NCBI RefSeq assembly: GCF_036607905.1
Contig: NZ_CP144555.1
Span: 4,836,001 to 4,900,000, forward strand
Direction: 5' to 3'
From: Streptomyces sp. SCSIO 75703
GTDB lineage: Bacteria; Actinomycetota; Actinomycetes; Streptomycetales; Streptomycetaceae
Length of the DNA: 64,000 nt
The notes under the pieces were generated by a model, which was not told the DNA's origin, searched no databases, and saw only the letters and a list, made by a program, of their open reading frames with translations. Both the position numbers and the translations under genes were made by a program. Below are positions 24,423-33,059 of this stretch, one piece after another. How positions within the stretch are numbered: position 1 is the stretch's first letter; each line of letters opens with the position of its first letter.

Positions 24423-24842
24423 ATGCCCATCCAGCAGTCCGAGGTCCTCTACACCGCCGTCGCCACCGCCGAGAACGGCCGCGACGGCCGCGTCGCCACC
24501 GACGACGGCAGGCTCGACCTGGTCGTCAACCCGCCCAAGGAGATGGGCGGCAGCGGCGCCGGCACCAACCCGGAGCAGCTCTTCGCCGCCGGTTACAGCG
24601 CCTGCTTCCAGGGCGCGCTGGCGGTCGTCGCCCGCCAGGAGGGCGTCGACGTCTCCGGCTCGACCGTCACCGCGAAGGTCGGGATCGGCAAGAACGCCGA
24701 CGGGTTCGGGATCACCGTCGAGATCTCCGCGTCGATCCCCGGACTGGGCGCCGAGGACGCCCGCAGCCTGACGGAGAAGGCCCACCAGGTCTGCCCTTAC
24801 TCCAAGGCCACCCGCGGCAACATCACCGTCACCCTCGCCTGA
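24423..24842 (+). CDS. ohr: Organic hydroperoxide resistance protein (Ohr, OsmC superfamily)
   Basis: A 139-residue thiol peroxidase that reduces fatty-acid and other organic hydroperoxides using lipoyl donors. The two redox cysteines are Cys61 in YSACFQGAL and Cys124 in HQVCPYSKATRGN; the Ohr signature NPEQLFAAGYSACF is complete. It has the usual length. GGAGGAAG precedes the ATG. No OhrR gene is adjacent; the MarR at 22.5 kb lacks the OhrR sensing Cys. It starts about 300 bp after the reductase stop, so it is a separate unit. Confidence 0.95.
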   Translation: MPIQQSEVLYTAVATAENGRDGRVATDDGRLDLVVNPPKEMGGSGAGTNPEQLFAAGYSACFQGALAVVARQEGVDVSGSTVTAKVGIGKNADGFGITVEISASIPGLGAEDARSLTEKAHQVCPYSKATRGNITVTLA

Positions 24843-25022
24843 GACGGGACCGCTCCGCCCCCCCGGGCCGCCGGGCACGCGGCGTGACCCGCCCGCCCGG
24901 CGCGGCACGGCCCCGGAGTCCCGGCGATCCCGTCGTGCGGCCCCCAGGCCCCCGCCGTCCGGGGCCGCGCGACCCCGCGACCCGGGCCGCGCCGTCCCGG
25001 ACGGGGGCCGCGCGTGCCCCGG

Positions 25023-25028
25023 TAGAGT
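25023..25028 (+). promoter_or_regulatory. -10 box of a probable leaderless EI24 transcript
   Basis: TAGAGT ends 7 nt before the ATG at 25036, and there is no ribosome-binding site. The spacing puts the transcription start on the A of the start codon. Confidence 0.5.
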
Positions 25029-25035
25029 TCCGCCC

Positions 25036-25941
25036 ATGCGCGATCTGGGGGCGGGGTTCGGTCATCTCCTCAAAGGCCAGCGGTGGATGGCCCGGCACCG
25101 GAAGAACTACGGCTACGGACTCCTGCCCGGTCTGATCACCCTCGTCCTCTACCTCGCGACCCTCGTCGTGCTGATCGTGTGGGGCGCGGACACGGTCGCC
25201 TGGGCGACGCCCTTCGCCGACGACTGGGCGAGCCCCTGGGCCGGGATCTTCCGCGGCGTGCTGACCGTGGTGCTGTTCGCGCTCGGCCTGCTCCTGGCCG
25301 TCCTCACCTTCACCGCCGTCACCCTGCTCATCGGAAGCCTCTTCTACGACAGCCTCTCCGAGGCCGTCGACCGGGACGTCTCCGCCGACGGCACCGCGCC
25401 CGAGTCCGAGCTGTCCTTCTGGCGCGACGTGTGGGTCTCCACCCGGGACAGCCTGCGCATCCTGGTGCGGGCCGCCCTGTGGGGCGTGCTGCTCTTCGCG
25501 CTCGGCTTCGTGCCGGTGCTCGGGCAGACCGCCGTGCCGGTGGCGGGGTTCCTCGTCACCGGCTTCTTCCTCAGCGAGGAACTGGCCGCGGGCGCCCTCC
25601 AGCGCCGGGGCCTGGAACTGCGCGAGCGGCTGGCGCTGCTGCGCACCCGCAAGCTGCTGGTGTGGGGCTTCGGCACACCGCTGGGCCTGGCCTTCCTGGT
25701 GCCGTTCGTCGCGGTCTTCCTGATGCCGGGCGCGGTCGCCGGCGCCACCCTCCTCGCCCGCGACCTGCTCGGCGAGGAGATCCTCGACGGCCCCGCCCAC
25801 GCGTCCGACGACGACCCCGGCCCTGAGCCCGACGACCCCGCCCACGCCTGCGACGACGACCCCGCCCCCGACGGCGACACCGGACCGCACGGTCACCCGG
25901 GCTCCGGCGCGACCGGCCGGACCGCCCACGGACCCGTGTGA
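25036..25941 (+). CDS. EI24-domain integral membrane protein
   Basis: A 301-residue membrane protein of the EI24/CysZ-like family (DUF540 type). It starts with a cytoplasmic GFGHLLKGQRWM segment, followed by helices at about 25-50, 75-105, 140-165, 165-180 and 205-235. The motif LFYDSLSEAVD follows helix 2. The C-terminal 50 residues are an acidic Asp/Pro/His-rich tail (DDDPGPEPDD). CysZ takes up sulfate in other bacteria, but actinobacterial EI24 proteins are uncharacterised. Confidence 0.85.
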   Translation: MRDLGAGFGHLLKGQRWMARHRKNYGYGLLPGLITLVLYLATLVVLIVWGADTVAWATPFADDWASPWAGIFRGVLTVVLFALGLLLAVLTFTAVTLLIGSLFYDSLSEAVDRDVSADGTAPESELSFWRDVWVSTRDSLRILVRAALWGVLLFALGFVPVLGQTAVPVAGFLVTGFFLSEELAAGALQRRGLELRERLALLRTRKLLVWGFGTPLGLAFLVPFVAVFLMPGAVAGATLLARDLLGEEILDGPAHASDDDPGPEPDDPAHACDDDPAPDGDTGPHGHPGSGATGRTAHGPV

Positions 25942-26055
25942 AAGGTTCGTACGGACATCCCCCGAATCCTCCCGATCACCGGCCGCAGGCCCCGCGGGGC
26001 CACTACGGTCGGACCGTACGGCGTCCCGCGCCACCCGCCCGACGCCCCCGTGGAC

Positions 26056-26091
26056 AGCCCCGGCCCGGCACCTGACGGCCGGGCCGGGGCT
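26056..26091. terminator. Bidirectional terminator hairpin
   Basis: A perfect 13-bp stem (AGCCCCGGCCCGG at 26056-26068, CCGGGCCGGGGCT at 26079-26091) with a 10-nt loop, between the convergent EI24 and SGNH genes. Confidence 0.65.
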
Positions 26092-26183
26092 CACCCGGCG
26101 GACGGCACCGGCACCCGGCCCCCGCCGCCCCGCTCACGGGCCGTGGGCGCCGAGACGGGACGTGCCCGGATTCGCCTCACCCG

Positions 26184-27125
26184 TCATTCCGGTCCCGGGC
26201 GAGCCGCCCCGGGCCGCTCCGCCGTGACCGCGCGGTAGGCGATCTCGGCCAGCCGGGCCTGGCCGTCCACGCTCGGGTGGAACCAGTCCCAGCGGCTGAG
26301 CTGCGCGGTGCCGAACCGGTACGCGTACACCGCCCCGTCGTCCGTACGGCACCGCCGGTCCTTCGCGCACACCTCCCGCAGCACCTCGTTGTACGCTTCC
26401 ACCCGCTCCCGCACGGCGTCGCGCCGCTCGGTCGCCGCCGCGTCCAGCGCGTCCGCGTCGCCCAGCATCGACGGGCACAGGCCGAGCTTCCACACCTGCT
26501 TGCCGAGCGCGTTGGTACGCCCCTGGGACCACAGGCGCTTCAGGTCCGGGATGCTCGCCACGTACACCTGTGTCCGCGGCAGCTCCGTGCGCAGGGCGCG
26601 CAGCGCCTCCTCGAACTGGGCGCGGAAGTCGGCCACCGGGGTCATCGCCGCGGCCGTGGCCCGGCAGGCGTCGTTGGCCCCGGCCATGACCGTCACCAGC
26701 TCCGGCCGGTCCCGCGCCGCCCGGGCCATCTGCGCCGGCAGGTCCGCCATCCGCGAGCCGGTCACCGCGTGGTTCCAGCTCCGCTCCGCCGCCCCCTCAG
26801 CGCCCAGCAGCCGCACCGCGAGGCTGTCCACCTCGGCGCTGGTGCCGGTCGCCCACGACACCTCGGGGCAGTCCGACAGGACCGCGCAGGCGTCGAACCC
26901 GCGGGTGATCGAGTCGCCCACCGCGGCGACCGACCGCGGGGCCGGGTTCCAGACCGGCGCCGGCTTCGGCGAGGGCGAGGGACGCGCCGTGCCGGAGGCG
27001 TCGGAGGAGTCCCCGCCGAGCAGACCGCACCCGGACAGGCCCAGCGCGACGGCGGCCAGGAGCGCGAGCCCGGCGCGCGTGCGGGGGCGGCGCCGGTGCG
27101 GCGCCCGCTCCGTCCCGTCGTCCAT
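26184..27125 (-). CDS. SGNH/GDSL-family hydrolase lipoprotein
   Basis: A 313-residue exported esterase-like protein. A lipoprotein signal ends at lipobox ALGLSGC near residue 33, then a Ser/Pro linker. SGNH blocks are in order: AAVGDSITRGFD (nucleophile Ser), the Gly/Asn pair around SRMADL and MAGANDACR, and the catalytic Asp/His in WDWFHPSVDGQ. Six or more extra Cys suggest disulfides outside the cell. The ATG has GGGAGGG upstream. The substrate is probably an acyl or acetyl ester on lipid or polysaccharide. Confidence 0.9.
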   Translation of the reverse strand: MDDGTERAPHRRRPRTRAGLALLAAVALGLSGCGLLGGDSSDASGTARPSPSPKPAPVWNPAPRSVAAVGDSITRGFDACAVLSDCPEVSWATGTSAEVDSLAVRLLGAEGAAERSWNHAVTGSRMADLPAQMARAARDRPELVTVMAGANDACRATAAAMTPVADFRAQFEEALRALRTELPRTQVYVASIPDLKRLWSQGRTNALGKQVWKLGLCPSMLGDADALDAAATERRDAVRERVEAYNEVLREVCAKDRRCRTDDGAVYAYRFGTAQLSRWDWFHPSVDGQARLAEIAYRAVTAERPGAARPGPE

Positions 27126-27419
27126 GGGGTGCCCTCCCTCGACTGCCGCGACCGCCCGCCGGCCGCCCTCCGCCGGCCCGGCCGGCTTCCACCGTGCTCA
27201 ACCCATGACACCGCGCCAGGGTTCCCGAGCGCCTCCGGATGCGCCCGCGCACACCCGTACAAGCGTCCTGCCGGGTGAATGAGGGCGGTTTCCCGGCGGT
27301 GGGACCGACGGTACGTCACACTCCTTGCGCCGTCGCACGGTAGCCTCGCCCTCATGTGGCCCCCGAGGCCACGGCCGTCCCGCCCGTTGTGAGATGTCCC
27401 GCTCAGCCCGGAGGTTCCG
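27126..27419. other. Divergent upstream region of the SGNH and DUF3145 genes
   Basis: About 290 bp between divergent genes. No gene or strong -35/-10 pair was recognised. The right half (27270-27330) is less GC-rich than average and probably carries the promoters. Confidence 0.4.
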
Positions 27420-27914
27420 GTGACGACACGTGGAGTTCTGTACGTGCACTCCGCGCCGCGCGCGCTCTGCCCGCACGTCGAGTGGGCCGTCGCGGGGGTG
27501 CTCGGCACGCGCGTCAGCCTGGACTGGATCCGGCAGCCCGCCTCGCCCGGCACCTGGCGTTCGGAGTTCTCCTGGCAGGGCCGGGCCGGCACCGCCTCCC
27601 AGCTCGCCTCCGCCCTGCGCGGCTGGCAGCTCCTGCGCTTCGAGGTGACCGCCGAGCCGTCCGCCAACGCCGAGGGCGAGCGGTACAGCTGCACCCCCGA
27701 CCTCGGCATCTTCCACGCCGTCACCGGCATCCACGGCGACATCCTCATCCCCGAGGACCGGCTGCGCGCCGCCCTGGTGCGCTCCCAGGCCGGCGAGACC
27801 GACCTGGAGGCCGAGATCGCCAAGCTCCTCGGCAAGCCCTGGGACGACGAACTGGAGCCCTTCCGCTACGCCGGTGAGGGCGCCCCCGTGCGCTGGCTCC
27901 ACCAGGTCGTCTGA
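27420..27914 (+). CDS. DUF3145 family protein
   Basis: A 164-residue soluble protein of the actinobacterial DUF3145 family (HSAPRALCPHVEWAVAGVLG, LRFEVTAEPSANAEGERYSCTP). It is well conserved beside fatty acid synthase genes, but no function is known. The GTG start has GGAGG 5 nt upstream. It is convergent with fabF, with a strong hairpin between them. Confidence 0.9.
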   Translation: MTTRGVLYVHSAPRALCPHVEWAVAGVLGTRVSLDWIRQPASPGTWRSEFSWQGRAGTASQLASALRGWQLLRFEVTAEPSANAEGERYSCTPDLGIFHAVTGIHGDILIPEDRLRAALVRSQAGETDLEAEIAKLLGKPWDDELEPFRYAGEGAPVRWLHQVV

Positions 27915-27946
27915 TCCCGGCGGGGTCGCCCGGCCCCGGACGCGAC

Positions 27947-27981
27947 AGTGGCCCGCCCCCCTTCCCGGGGAGCGGGCCACT
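27947..27981. terminator. Bidirectional terminator between DUF3145 and fabF
   Basis: A 10-bp perfect stem (AGTGGCCCGC at 27947-27956, GCGGGCCACT at 27972-27981), extended inside by CCCC/GGGG with one bulged A. It serves both convergent genes. Confidence 0.75.
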
Positions 27982-27998
27982 CGTGGTCACGGGGGCGC

Positions 27999-29270
27999 TC
28001 AGACCGTCCGGAACGCCAGCACCACGTTGTGCCCGCCGAAGCCGAACGAGTCGTTCAGCGCGGCGATACGGCCCTCGGCGGGCAGCGCGCGCGCCTCGCC
28101 CCGCACGATGTCGGCGGTGGCCGCGGCCTCCGGGTCGAGGTCGTCGACGTTGATGGTCGGCGGCGCCGTCCGGTGGTACAGCGCGAGGACCGTCGCGACC
28201 GACTCCACGCCGCCCGCGCCACCGAGGAGGTGACCGGTCATCGACTTGGTGCCGGAGACCGCGAAGTGGTCCGTGTCGTCGCCGAAGACCTTGCGCAGCG
28301 CCTTCAGCTCGGCGATGTCACCGGCCGGCGTCGAGGTGGCGTGCGCGTTGACGTGCACGATCTCGGCCGGGTCCAGGTCGGTGCGCTCCAGCAGGTGCTG
28401 GAGGGCGTGCGAGATGCCGCGGCCCTCCGGCTCCGGCTGCACGATGTCGTGGGAGTCGGCGGAGATGCCCTGGCCGACCGCCTCCGCGTAGACGCGGGCG
28501 CCGCGCGCGGCGGCGTGCTCGGCGGACTCCAGGACCAGGACGCCGGCGCCCTCGCCGAGGACGAAGCCGTCCCGCTTGGTGTCGAAGGGGCGCGAGGCGC
28601 CCTGCGGGTCGTCGTTGTTCTTGGACATCGCCATCATGTTGCCGAACGCGGCGATGGGCAGCGGGTGGATCGCCGCCTCCGTGCCGCCCGCGACGACCAC
28701 GTCGGCCCGGCCGGAGCGGATCATCTCGATGGCGTAGCCGATGGCCTCCGCGCCCGACGCGCAGGCCGAGACCGGGGTGTGCACGCCCGCGCGGGCGCCC
28801 ACGGCCAGACCGACGTTGGCGGAGGGGCCGTTCGGCATCAGCATGGGCACGGTGTGCGGGGAGACGCGGCGGACGCCCTTCTCCTTCAGCACGTCGTACT
28901 GGTCGAGGAGGGTCGTCACCCCGCCGATGCCGGAGGCGATGACCGCGCCGAGCCGGTCGGGGTCGACGCTCGGGTCCTCACCGGCCTTGCCGGTGAAGCC
29001 GGCGTCCTTCCACGCCTCCTGGGACGCGATCAGCGCGAACTGCGCCGAGCGGTCCAGCCGGCGGGCCTGCGGCCGGGGGATGACCTCGGTCGGTTCCACG
29101 GCGACCCGGGCGGCGATGCGGACCGCCTGGTCGGCGGCCCACTCCTCCTCCAGCGGCTTGACGCCGGACCGGCCTGCGACCAGGCCCTCCCAGGTAGAGG
29201 CCGCGTCGCCACCCAGCGGTGTGGTTGCGCCGATACCGGTGACGACCACGGTGCGATTGGTCGAGCTCAC
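27999..29270 (-). CDS. fabF: Beta-ketoacyl-ACP synthase II (FabF)
   Basis: A 423-residue elongating condensing enzyme of type II fatty acid synthesis. The nucleophile is Cys170 in VSACASGAEA; the His residues are in NAHATSTP and TGHLLGGAG; the C-terminal NDSFGFGGHN is present. It condenses acyl groups with malonyl-ACP. GTG 29270 has GGAGAAAG upstream. It is the last gene of fabD-fabH-acpP-fabF and lies 105 bp after acpP. Confidence 0.97.
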   Translation of the reverse strand: MSSTNRTVVVTGIGATTPLGGDAASTWEGLVAGRSGVKPLEEEWAADQAVRIAARVAVEPTEVIPRPQARRLDRSAQFALIASQEAWKDAGFTGKAGEDPSVDPDRLGAVIASGIGGVTTLLDQYDVLKEKGVRRVSPHTVPMLMPNGPSANVGLAVGARAGVHTPVSACASGAEAIGYAIEMIRSGRADVVVAGGTEAAIHPLPIAAFGNMMAMSKNNDDPQGASRPFDTKRDGFVLGEGAGVLVLESAEHAAARGARVYAEAVGQGISADSHDIVQPEPEGRGISHALQHLLERTDLDPAEIVHVNAHATSTPAGDIAELKALRKVFGDDTDHFAVSGTKSMTGHLLGGAGGVESVATVLALYHRTAPPTINVDDLDPEAAATADIVRGEARALPAEGRIAALNDSFGFGGHNVVLAFRTV

Positions 29271-29375
29271 GGGAATTCTTTCTCCAACGGATACGGGATT
29301 CGTACGGCGCCACCGCCGGGTGGCGGGGCAGTGCGGCCCAGGACGGGACCCGGGCCGTGCCCGGGTGACCGGGGG

Positions 29376-29624
29376 TCAGCCCTGGTGCTTGAGGATGTAC
29401 TCGGTGGCGTCGCCGACCGTCTTCAGGTTCTTGACGTCCTCGTCCGGGATCTTGACGTCGAAGCGCTCCTCGGCGGCGACGACGACCTCGACCATGGACA
29501 GCGAGTCGACGTCCAGGTCGTCGGTGAAGGACTTGTCGAGCTTCACGTCCTCGGTGGGGATACCGGCGATCTCGTTCACGATCTCGGCGAGACCGGCGAC
29601 GATCTCTTCCTGGGTGGCGGCCAT
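29376..29624 (-). CDS. acpP: Acyl carrier protein
   Basis: An 82-residue acidic helical protein. Ser41 in DVDSLSMVE is the attachment site of the 4'-phosphopantetheine arm. It carries growing acyl chains between the Fab enzymes. The length and the neighbours (fabH, fabF) identify it as the fatty-acid ACP rather than a polyketide ACP. Confidence 0.97.
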   Translation of the reverse strand: MAATQEEIVAGLAEIVNEIAGIPTEDVKLDKSFTDDLDVDSLSMVEVVVAAEERFDVKIPDEDVKNLKTVGDATEYILKHQG

Positions 29625-29702
29625 GGCGGCGCTCCTTCGTAGATTTCCAGAGGGTGTGGCAAAAGGTTCCGTGCCGGACCGGGTGATCCGGAGCGGAGGT
29701 GC

Positions 29703-30770
29703 CTAGGGGAGGGTAACGACCGTCGCGGCGTAGACGAGACCCGCCCCGAAGCCGATGACGAGCGCGGTGTCGCCGCTCTTCGCCTCGCCGGTCGCCAGGA
29801 GCCGCTCCATCGCGAGCGGGATCGAGGCGGCCGAGGTGTTGCCGGTGGTGCGGATGTCACGCGCGACCGTGACGTGCTCCGGCAGCTTCAGCGTCTTCAC
29901 CATCGAGTCGATGATCCGCACGTTGGCCTGGTGCGGGATGAAGACGTCCAGGTCGTCCGGGCTGATCCCGGCCGCGTCCAGCGCCTGCTGGGCGACCTTC
30001 GCCATCTCGAACACGGCCCAGCGGAACACCGCCTGGCCCTCCTGCGTGATCGCAGGAAACTTGACGTTGCCCTCGCTGTCGAGGGGGAGGCCGGTGACGT
30101 CGCCGGTGGGGGCGCCCTCGCCGGAGCCGGTCCGCAGGTGGGGGACGAAACGGTCCCACGGGACCGTCTGCTTGATCGTTTCGGCCTTGTCGCCCTCGGA
30201 ACCCCACACCGTCGGGCCGATCGCCGGCTCCTTGGAAGGGCCGACCACGACCGCGCCCGCGCCGTCGCCGAAGAGGAAGGCCGTCGCCCGGTCCTCCAGG
30301 TCGGTCAGGTCGGAGAGCCGCTCCACGCCGATGACGAGGACGTACTCCGCGGAACCCTCGACGACCATGCCCTTGGCGAGGGTCAGTCCGTAACCGAAGC
30401 CCGCGCAGCCGGCCGAGATGTCGAAGGCGGCGGCCCTGTTCGTGCCCAGCCGGTCGGCGATCTCGGTGGCGACGGCCGGGGTCTGGCTGAAGTGCGACAC
30501 CGTCGAGACGACCACGGCGCCGATCTGCCCGGCGTCGATCCCGGCGTCCGCGATGGCCTTGCCGGACGCCTCGACCGACATCGCGGCGACCGTCTCCTCC
30601 GGCGAGGCCCAGTGCCGCGTCTCGATGCCGGAGCGCGAGCGGATCCACTCGTCGGACGAGTCGATCGTCTCCAGGATCACCTCGTTGGGCACCACCCGGG
30701 TCGGGCGGTAGCCGCCCACCCCGAGGATGCGCGCGTACGGGGCTCCCTTGCCGGGCTTGATCTTCGCCAT
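29703..30770 (-). CDS. fabH: Beta-ketoacyl-ACP synthase III (FabH)
   Basis: A 355-residue initiating condensing enzyme. The nucleophile is Cys122 in DISAGCAGFGYG, with His in IPHQANVRIID and Asn in RTTGNTSAASIP. In streptomycetes it uses branched acyl-CoA starters and so sets iso/anteiso chains. ATG 30770 has AAGGAG about 10 nt upstream. It lies between fabD and acpP. Confidence 0.97.
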   Translation of the reverse strand: MAKIKPGKGAPYARILGVGGYRPTRVVPNEVILETIDSSDEWIRSRSGIETRHWASPEETVAAMSVEASGKAIADAGIDAGQIGAVVVSTVSHFSQTPAVATEIADRLGTNRAAAFDISAGCAGFGYGLTLAKGMVVEGSAEYVLVIGVERLSDLTDLEDRATAFLFGDGAGAVVVGPSKEPAIGPTVWGSEGDKAETIKQTVPWDRFVPHLRTGSGEGAPTGDVTGLPLDSEGNVKFPAITQEGQAVFRWAVFEMAKVAQQALDAAGISPDDLDVFIPHQANVRIIDSMVKTLKLPEHVTVARDIRTTGNTSAASIPLAMERLLATGEAKSGDTALVIGFGAGLVYAATVVTLP

Positions 30771-30793
30771 GTGCGGTCGGCTCCTTCGGGGCG

Positions 30794-31711
30794 TCAGGCG
30801 TGTTCGGCGACGAGTTCGCGCGCCGCGTCGAGGTCGGCGGGGGTCTTCAGGGCCAGCGTCGTGACGCCGGGCAGCGCGCGCTTGGCCAGACCGGTCAGCG
30901 TGCCGCCGGGGCACACCTCGATCAGCGCCGTGACGCCCAGTTCCTTGAACGTCTCCATGCACAGGTCCCAGCGGACCGGGTTGGCGACCTGCCCGACGAG
31001 GCGCTCCAGCACCTCGGCGCCGGTGGCCACGGCCTTCCCGTCCTTGTTGGACACGTACGTGAGCGCCGGGTCGGCGGGCGTCAGGGCGCGGGCGGCCTCG
31101 GCCAGTTCGGCCACGGCGGGCGCCATGTGGTGGGTGTGGAAGGCGCCCGCGACCTTCAGCGGGACGACCTTGCGCACGCCCTCGGGCTTGTCCTCGGCCA
31201 GCGCCGCGAGCTGCGCGACGGTGCCGGCGGCGACGATCTGGCCGGCGCCGTTCACGTTCGCCGGGGTCAGACCGAGCTTCTCCAGGTGGGCCACGCTCAC
31301 CTCCGGGTCGCCGCCGAGCAGCGCCGACATGCCGGTCTCGGTGACCGCGGCGGCCTCGGCCATGGCCAGGCCCCGGCGGCGGACGAGGGACAGCGCGGCG
31401 CCGTCGTCGAGCACGCCCGCGAAGGCGGCGGCGGTGATCTCGCCGACGCTGTGGCCGGCGACCGCGCCCGGCGCGATGTCACCGAGTGCCGCGGCGGAGA
31501 GCAGACCGGCGGCGACCAGCAGCGGCTGCGCGACGGCCGTGTCACGGATCTCCTCGGCGTCGGCCTTCGTCCCGTAGTGGACGAGGTCGAGGCCGATGGC
31601 GTCGGACCACGCGGCGACGCGGTCCTGCGCGCCGGGGAGGGCGAGCCAGTCAGTCAGGAAGCCGGGCGTCTGGGCACCCTGGCCGGGAGCGACGAGTACG
31701 AGCACTCTCAC
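30794..31711 (-). CDS. fabD: Malonyl-CoA:ACP transacylase (FabD)
   Basis: A 305-residue acyltransferase. Catalytic Ser88 is in GHSVGE, with the partner His in GAFHTHHM and the malonyl-binding Arg in VRRRGLAM. It loads malonyl groups onto ACP for FabH and FabF and, in streptomycetes, often also for polyketide synthases. GTG 31711 is first in the fab operon. A palindrome lies between it and the fasR stop. Confidence 0.97.
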   Translation of the reverse strand: MRVLVLVAPGQGAQTPGFLTDWLALPGAQDRVAAWSDAIGLDLVHYGTKADAEEIRDTAVAQPLLVAAGLLSAAALGDIAPGAVAGHSVGEITAAAFAGVLDDGAALSLVRRRGLAMAEAAAVTETGMSALLGGDPEVSVAHLEKLGLTPANVNGAGQIVAAGTVAQLAALAEDKPEGVRKVVPLKVAGAFHTHHMAPAVAELAEAARALTPADPALTYVSNKDGKAVATGAEVLERLVGQVANPVRWDLCMETFKELGVTALIEVCPGGTLTGLAKRALPGVTTLALKTPADLDAARELVAEHA

Positions 31712-31771
31712 ACTCTCTCTTGAGGACGGCCACGGCCGCCCGTGAGGACAAGGACGAAGAACACGAGGGGG

Positions 31772-31792
31772 TTTTGTGGGTCTTCCACAAAA
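31772..31792. promoter_or_regulatory. Palindrome between fasR and fabD (candidate FasR operator)
   Basis: Perfect 8-bp arms TTTTGTGG (31772-31779) and CCACAAAA (31785-31792) with a 5-nt spacer, three bases beyond the fasR stop and 60 bp before fabD. The arms are A/T-rich compared with the rest of the genome. FasR is known to bind the fab promoter region in Streptomyces coelicolor, so this is the best visible candidate site. It could also form a weak hairpin after fasR. Confidence 0.55.
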
Positions 31793-31794
31793 GC

Positions 31795-33000
31795 CTAGAG
31801 TTGCGGATCTCCATCGGCCAGGCGCCCCAGGATCAGCGCGATCCGCAGTGTGAAGGCCGACCGTACATCAGAGGGTGACCAGCCGGTGACGTCTGTCACA
31901 CGTCGGAGCCGGTAGCGCACGGTATTGGGGTGAACGAAGAGCATCCTGGCGGCGCCCTCCAGACTGCTCGCCTGCTCCAGATAGACGCTCAGCGTCTCCA
32001 GCAGAGCGGCCCCGGCCTCCTCCAGCGGTCTGTAGATCTCCTCCACCAGTTGCTCGCGCGCCGCCGGGTCCGAGGCGATCGCGCGCTCCGGCAGCAGATC
32101 GTCGGCGAGCACCGGGCGCGGGGCGTCCTGCCAGGCGGTGCACGCCTTGAGCCCGGCGGCGGCGGCCTGCGCGGACCGGGTCGCGGCCAGCAGGTCCGGC
32201 ACCACCGGACCGGCCACCACCGGTCCCTGCGCGAACGGCCCGATCAGCGACTTCGCCACCCCCAGCGGGTTGTCGCTGCCGCCCGCGATCACCACGAGCC
32301 GGTCGCCGAGCACACCCGTCAGCACCTGGAGCTTGGCGTGCCGGGCGGCCCGCCGGATCGCCTCCACCGTCAGCTCGGAGTCCCCGTTGGGCGCGGTGCC
32401 CAGCACCACGCACACGTGCTCCGGCGAGTTCCAGCCGAGGGCGGCGGCCCGGGAGACGGCGCCCTCGTCGGCCTCCCCGCTCAGCACCGCGTTCACCACC
32501 AGCGACTCCAGCCGCGCGTCCCAGGCACCGCGTGCCTCGGCGGCCTGGGCGTACACCTGGGCGGTGGCGAAGGCGATCTCCCGCGCGTACACCAGCAGCG
32601 CCTCGCGCAGCACCGACTCGTCGCCGGGGGCGGCCACCTCGTCGATGGCCGTCTCCATCACCTCGATGGTGGTGCGCACCATCTCGACGGTCTGCCGCAG
32701 CGTGATCGCCCGGGTCAGCTCGCGCGGCGCGGTGCCGAACACGTCGGTGGAGATGGCCTGCGGGGCGTCGGGACGCCGGAACCACTCCGTGAAGGCGGCG
32801 ATGCCCGCCTGGGCGACGAGCCCGATCCAGGAACGGTTCTCCGGGGGCATCGCCCGGTACCAGGGCAGCGTCTCGTCCATCCGTGCGATCGCCTGCGCGG
32901 CGAGCGACCCGGAGGACTTCTCCAGTCGCTTCAGGGTCGCGGCATGGGGATGGGGGGACGGCACGGAGGCTCCGGGCTTGCCGGTTTCGGGTTCGGGCAC
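31795..33000 (-). CDS. fasR: PucR-type regulator of fatty acid synthesis (FasR)
   Basis: A 401-residue protein. The C-terminal PucR helix-turn-helix (GAARMLFVHPNTVRYRLRRVTDVTG, about residues 335-375) follows a GGDEF-like middle and an N-terminal region (WIGLVAQAGIAAFTEWFR). Its place directly upstream of fabD, on the same strand, matches FasR, the activator of the fab operon in Streptomyces coelicolor. GTG 33000 is the annotated start, but its ribosome site is weak. It is divergent from the pirin gene. Confidence 0.88.
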   Translation of the reverse strand: MPEPETGKPGASVPSPHPHAATLKRLEKSSGSLAAQAIARMDETLPWYRAMPPENRSWIGLVAQAGIAAFTEWFRRPDAPQAISTDVFGTAPRELTRAITLRQTVEMVRTTIEVMETAIDEVAAPGDESVLREALLVYAREIAFATAQVYAQAAEARGAWDARLESLVVNAVLSGEADEGAVSRAAALGWNSPEHVCVVLGTAPNGDSELTVEAIRRAARHAKLQVLTGVLGDRLVVIAGGSDNPLGVAKSLIGPFAQGPVVAGPVVPDLLAATRSAQAAAAGLKACTAWQDAPRPVLADDLLPERAIASDPAAREQLVEEIYRPLEEAGAALLETLSVYLEQASSLEGAARMLFVHPNTVRYRLRRVTDVTGWSPSDVRSAFTLRIALILGRLADGDPQL

Positions 33001-33046
33001 GTGGACAAGACTGCCTTATCAGGACGGGCGCGGGTGCCGCCGGGTC

Positions 33047-33052
33047 TACGGT
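33047..33052 (+). promoter_or_regulatory. -10 box of a probable leaderless pirin transcript
   Basis: TACGGT ends 7 nt before the GTG at 33060. No purine-rich ribosome site fits between them. Confidence 0.5.
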
Positions 33053-33059
33053 GGGACCC

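Noticed and set aside
23916..24430. Collagen-like minus-strand frames over the 9-bp repeats
   Set aside because: The Gly-Pro-Val pattern comes from the tandem DNA repeat; no ribosome site, and the frame runs into the reductase gene.
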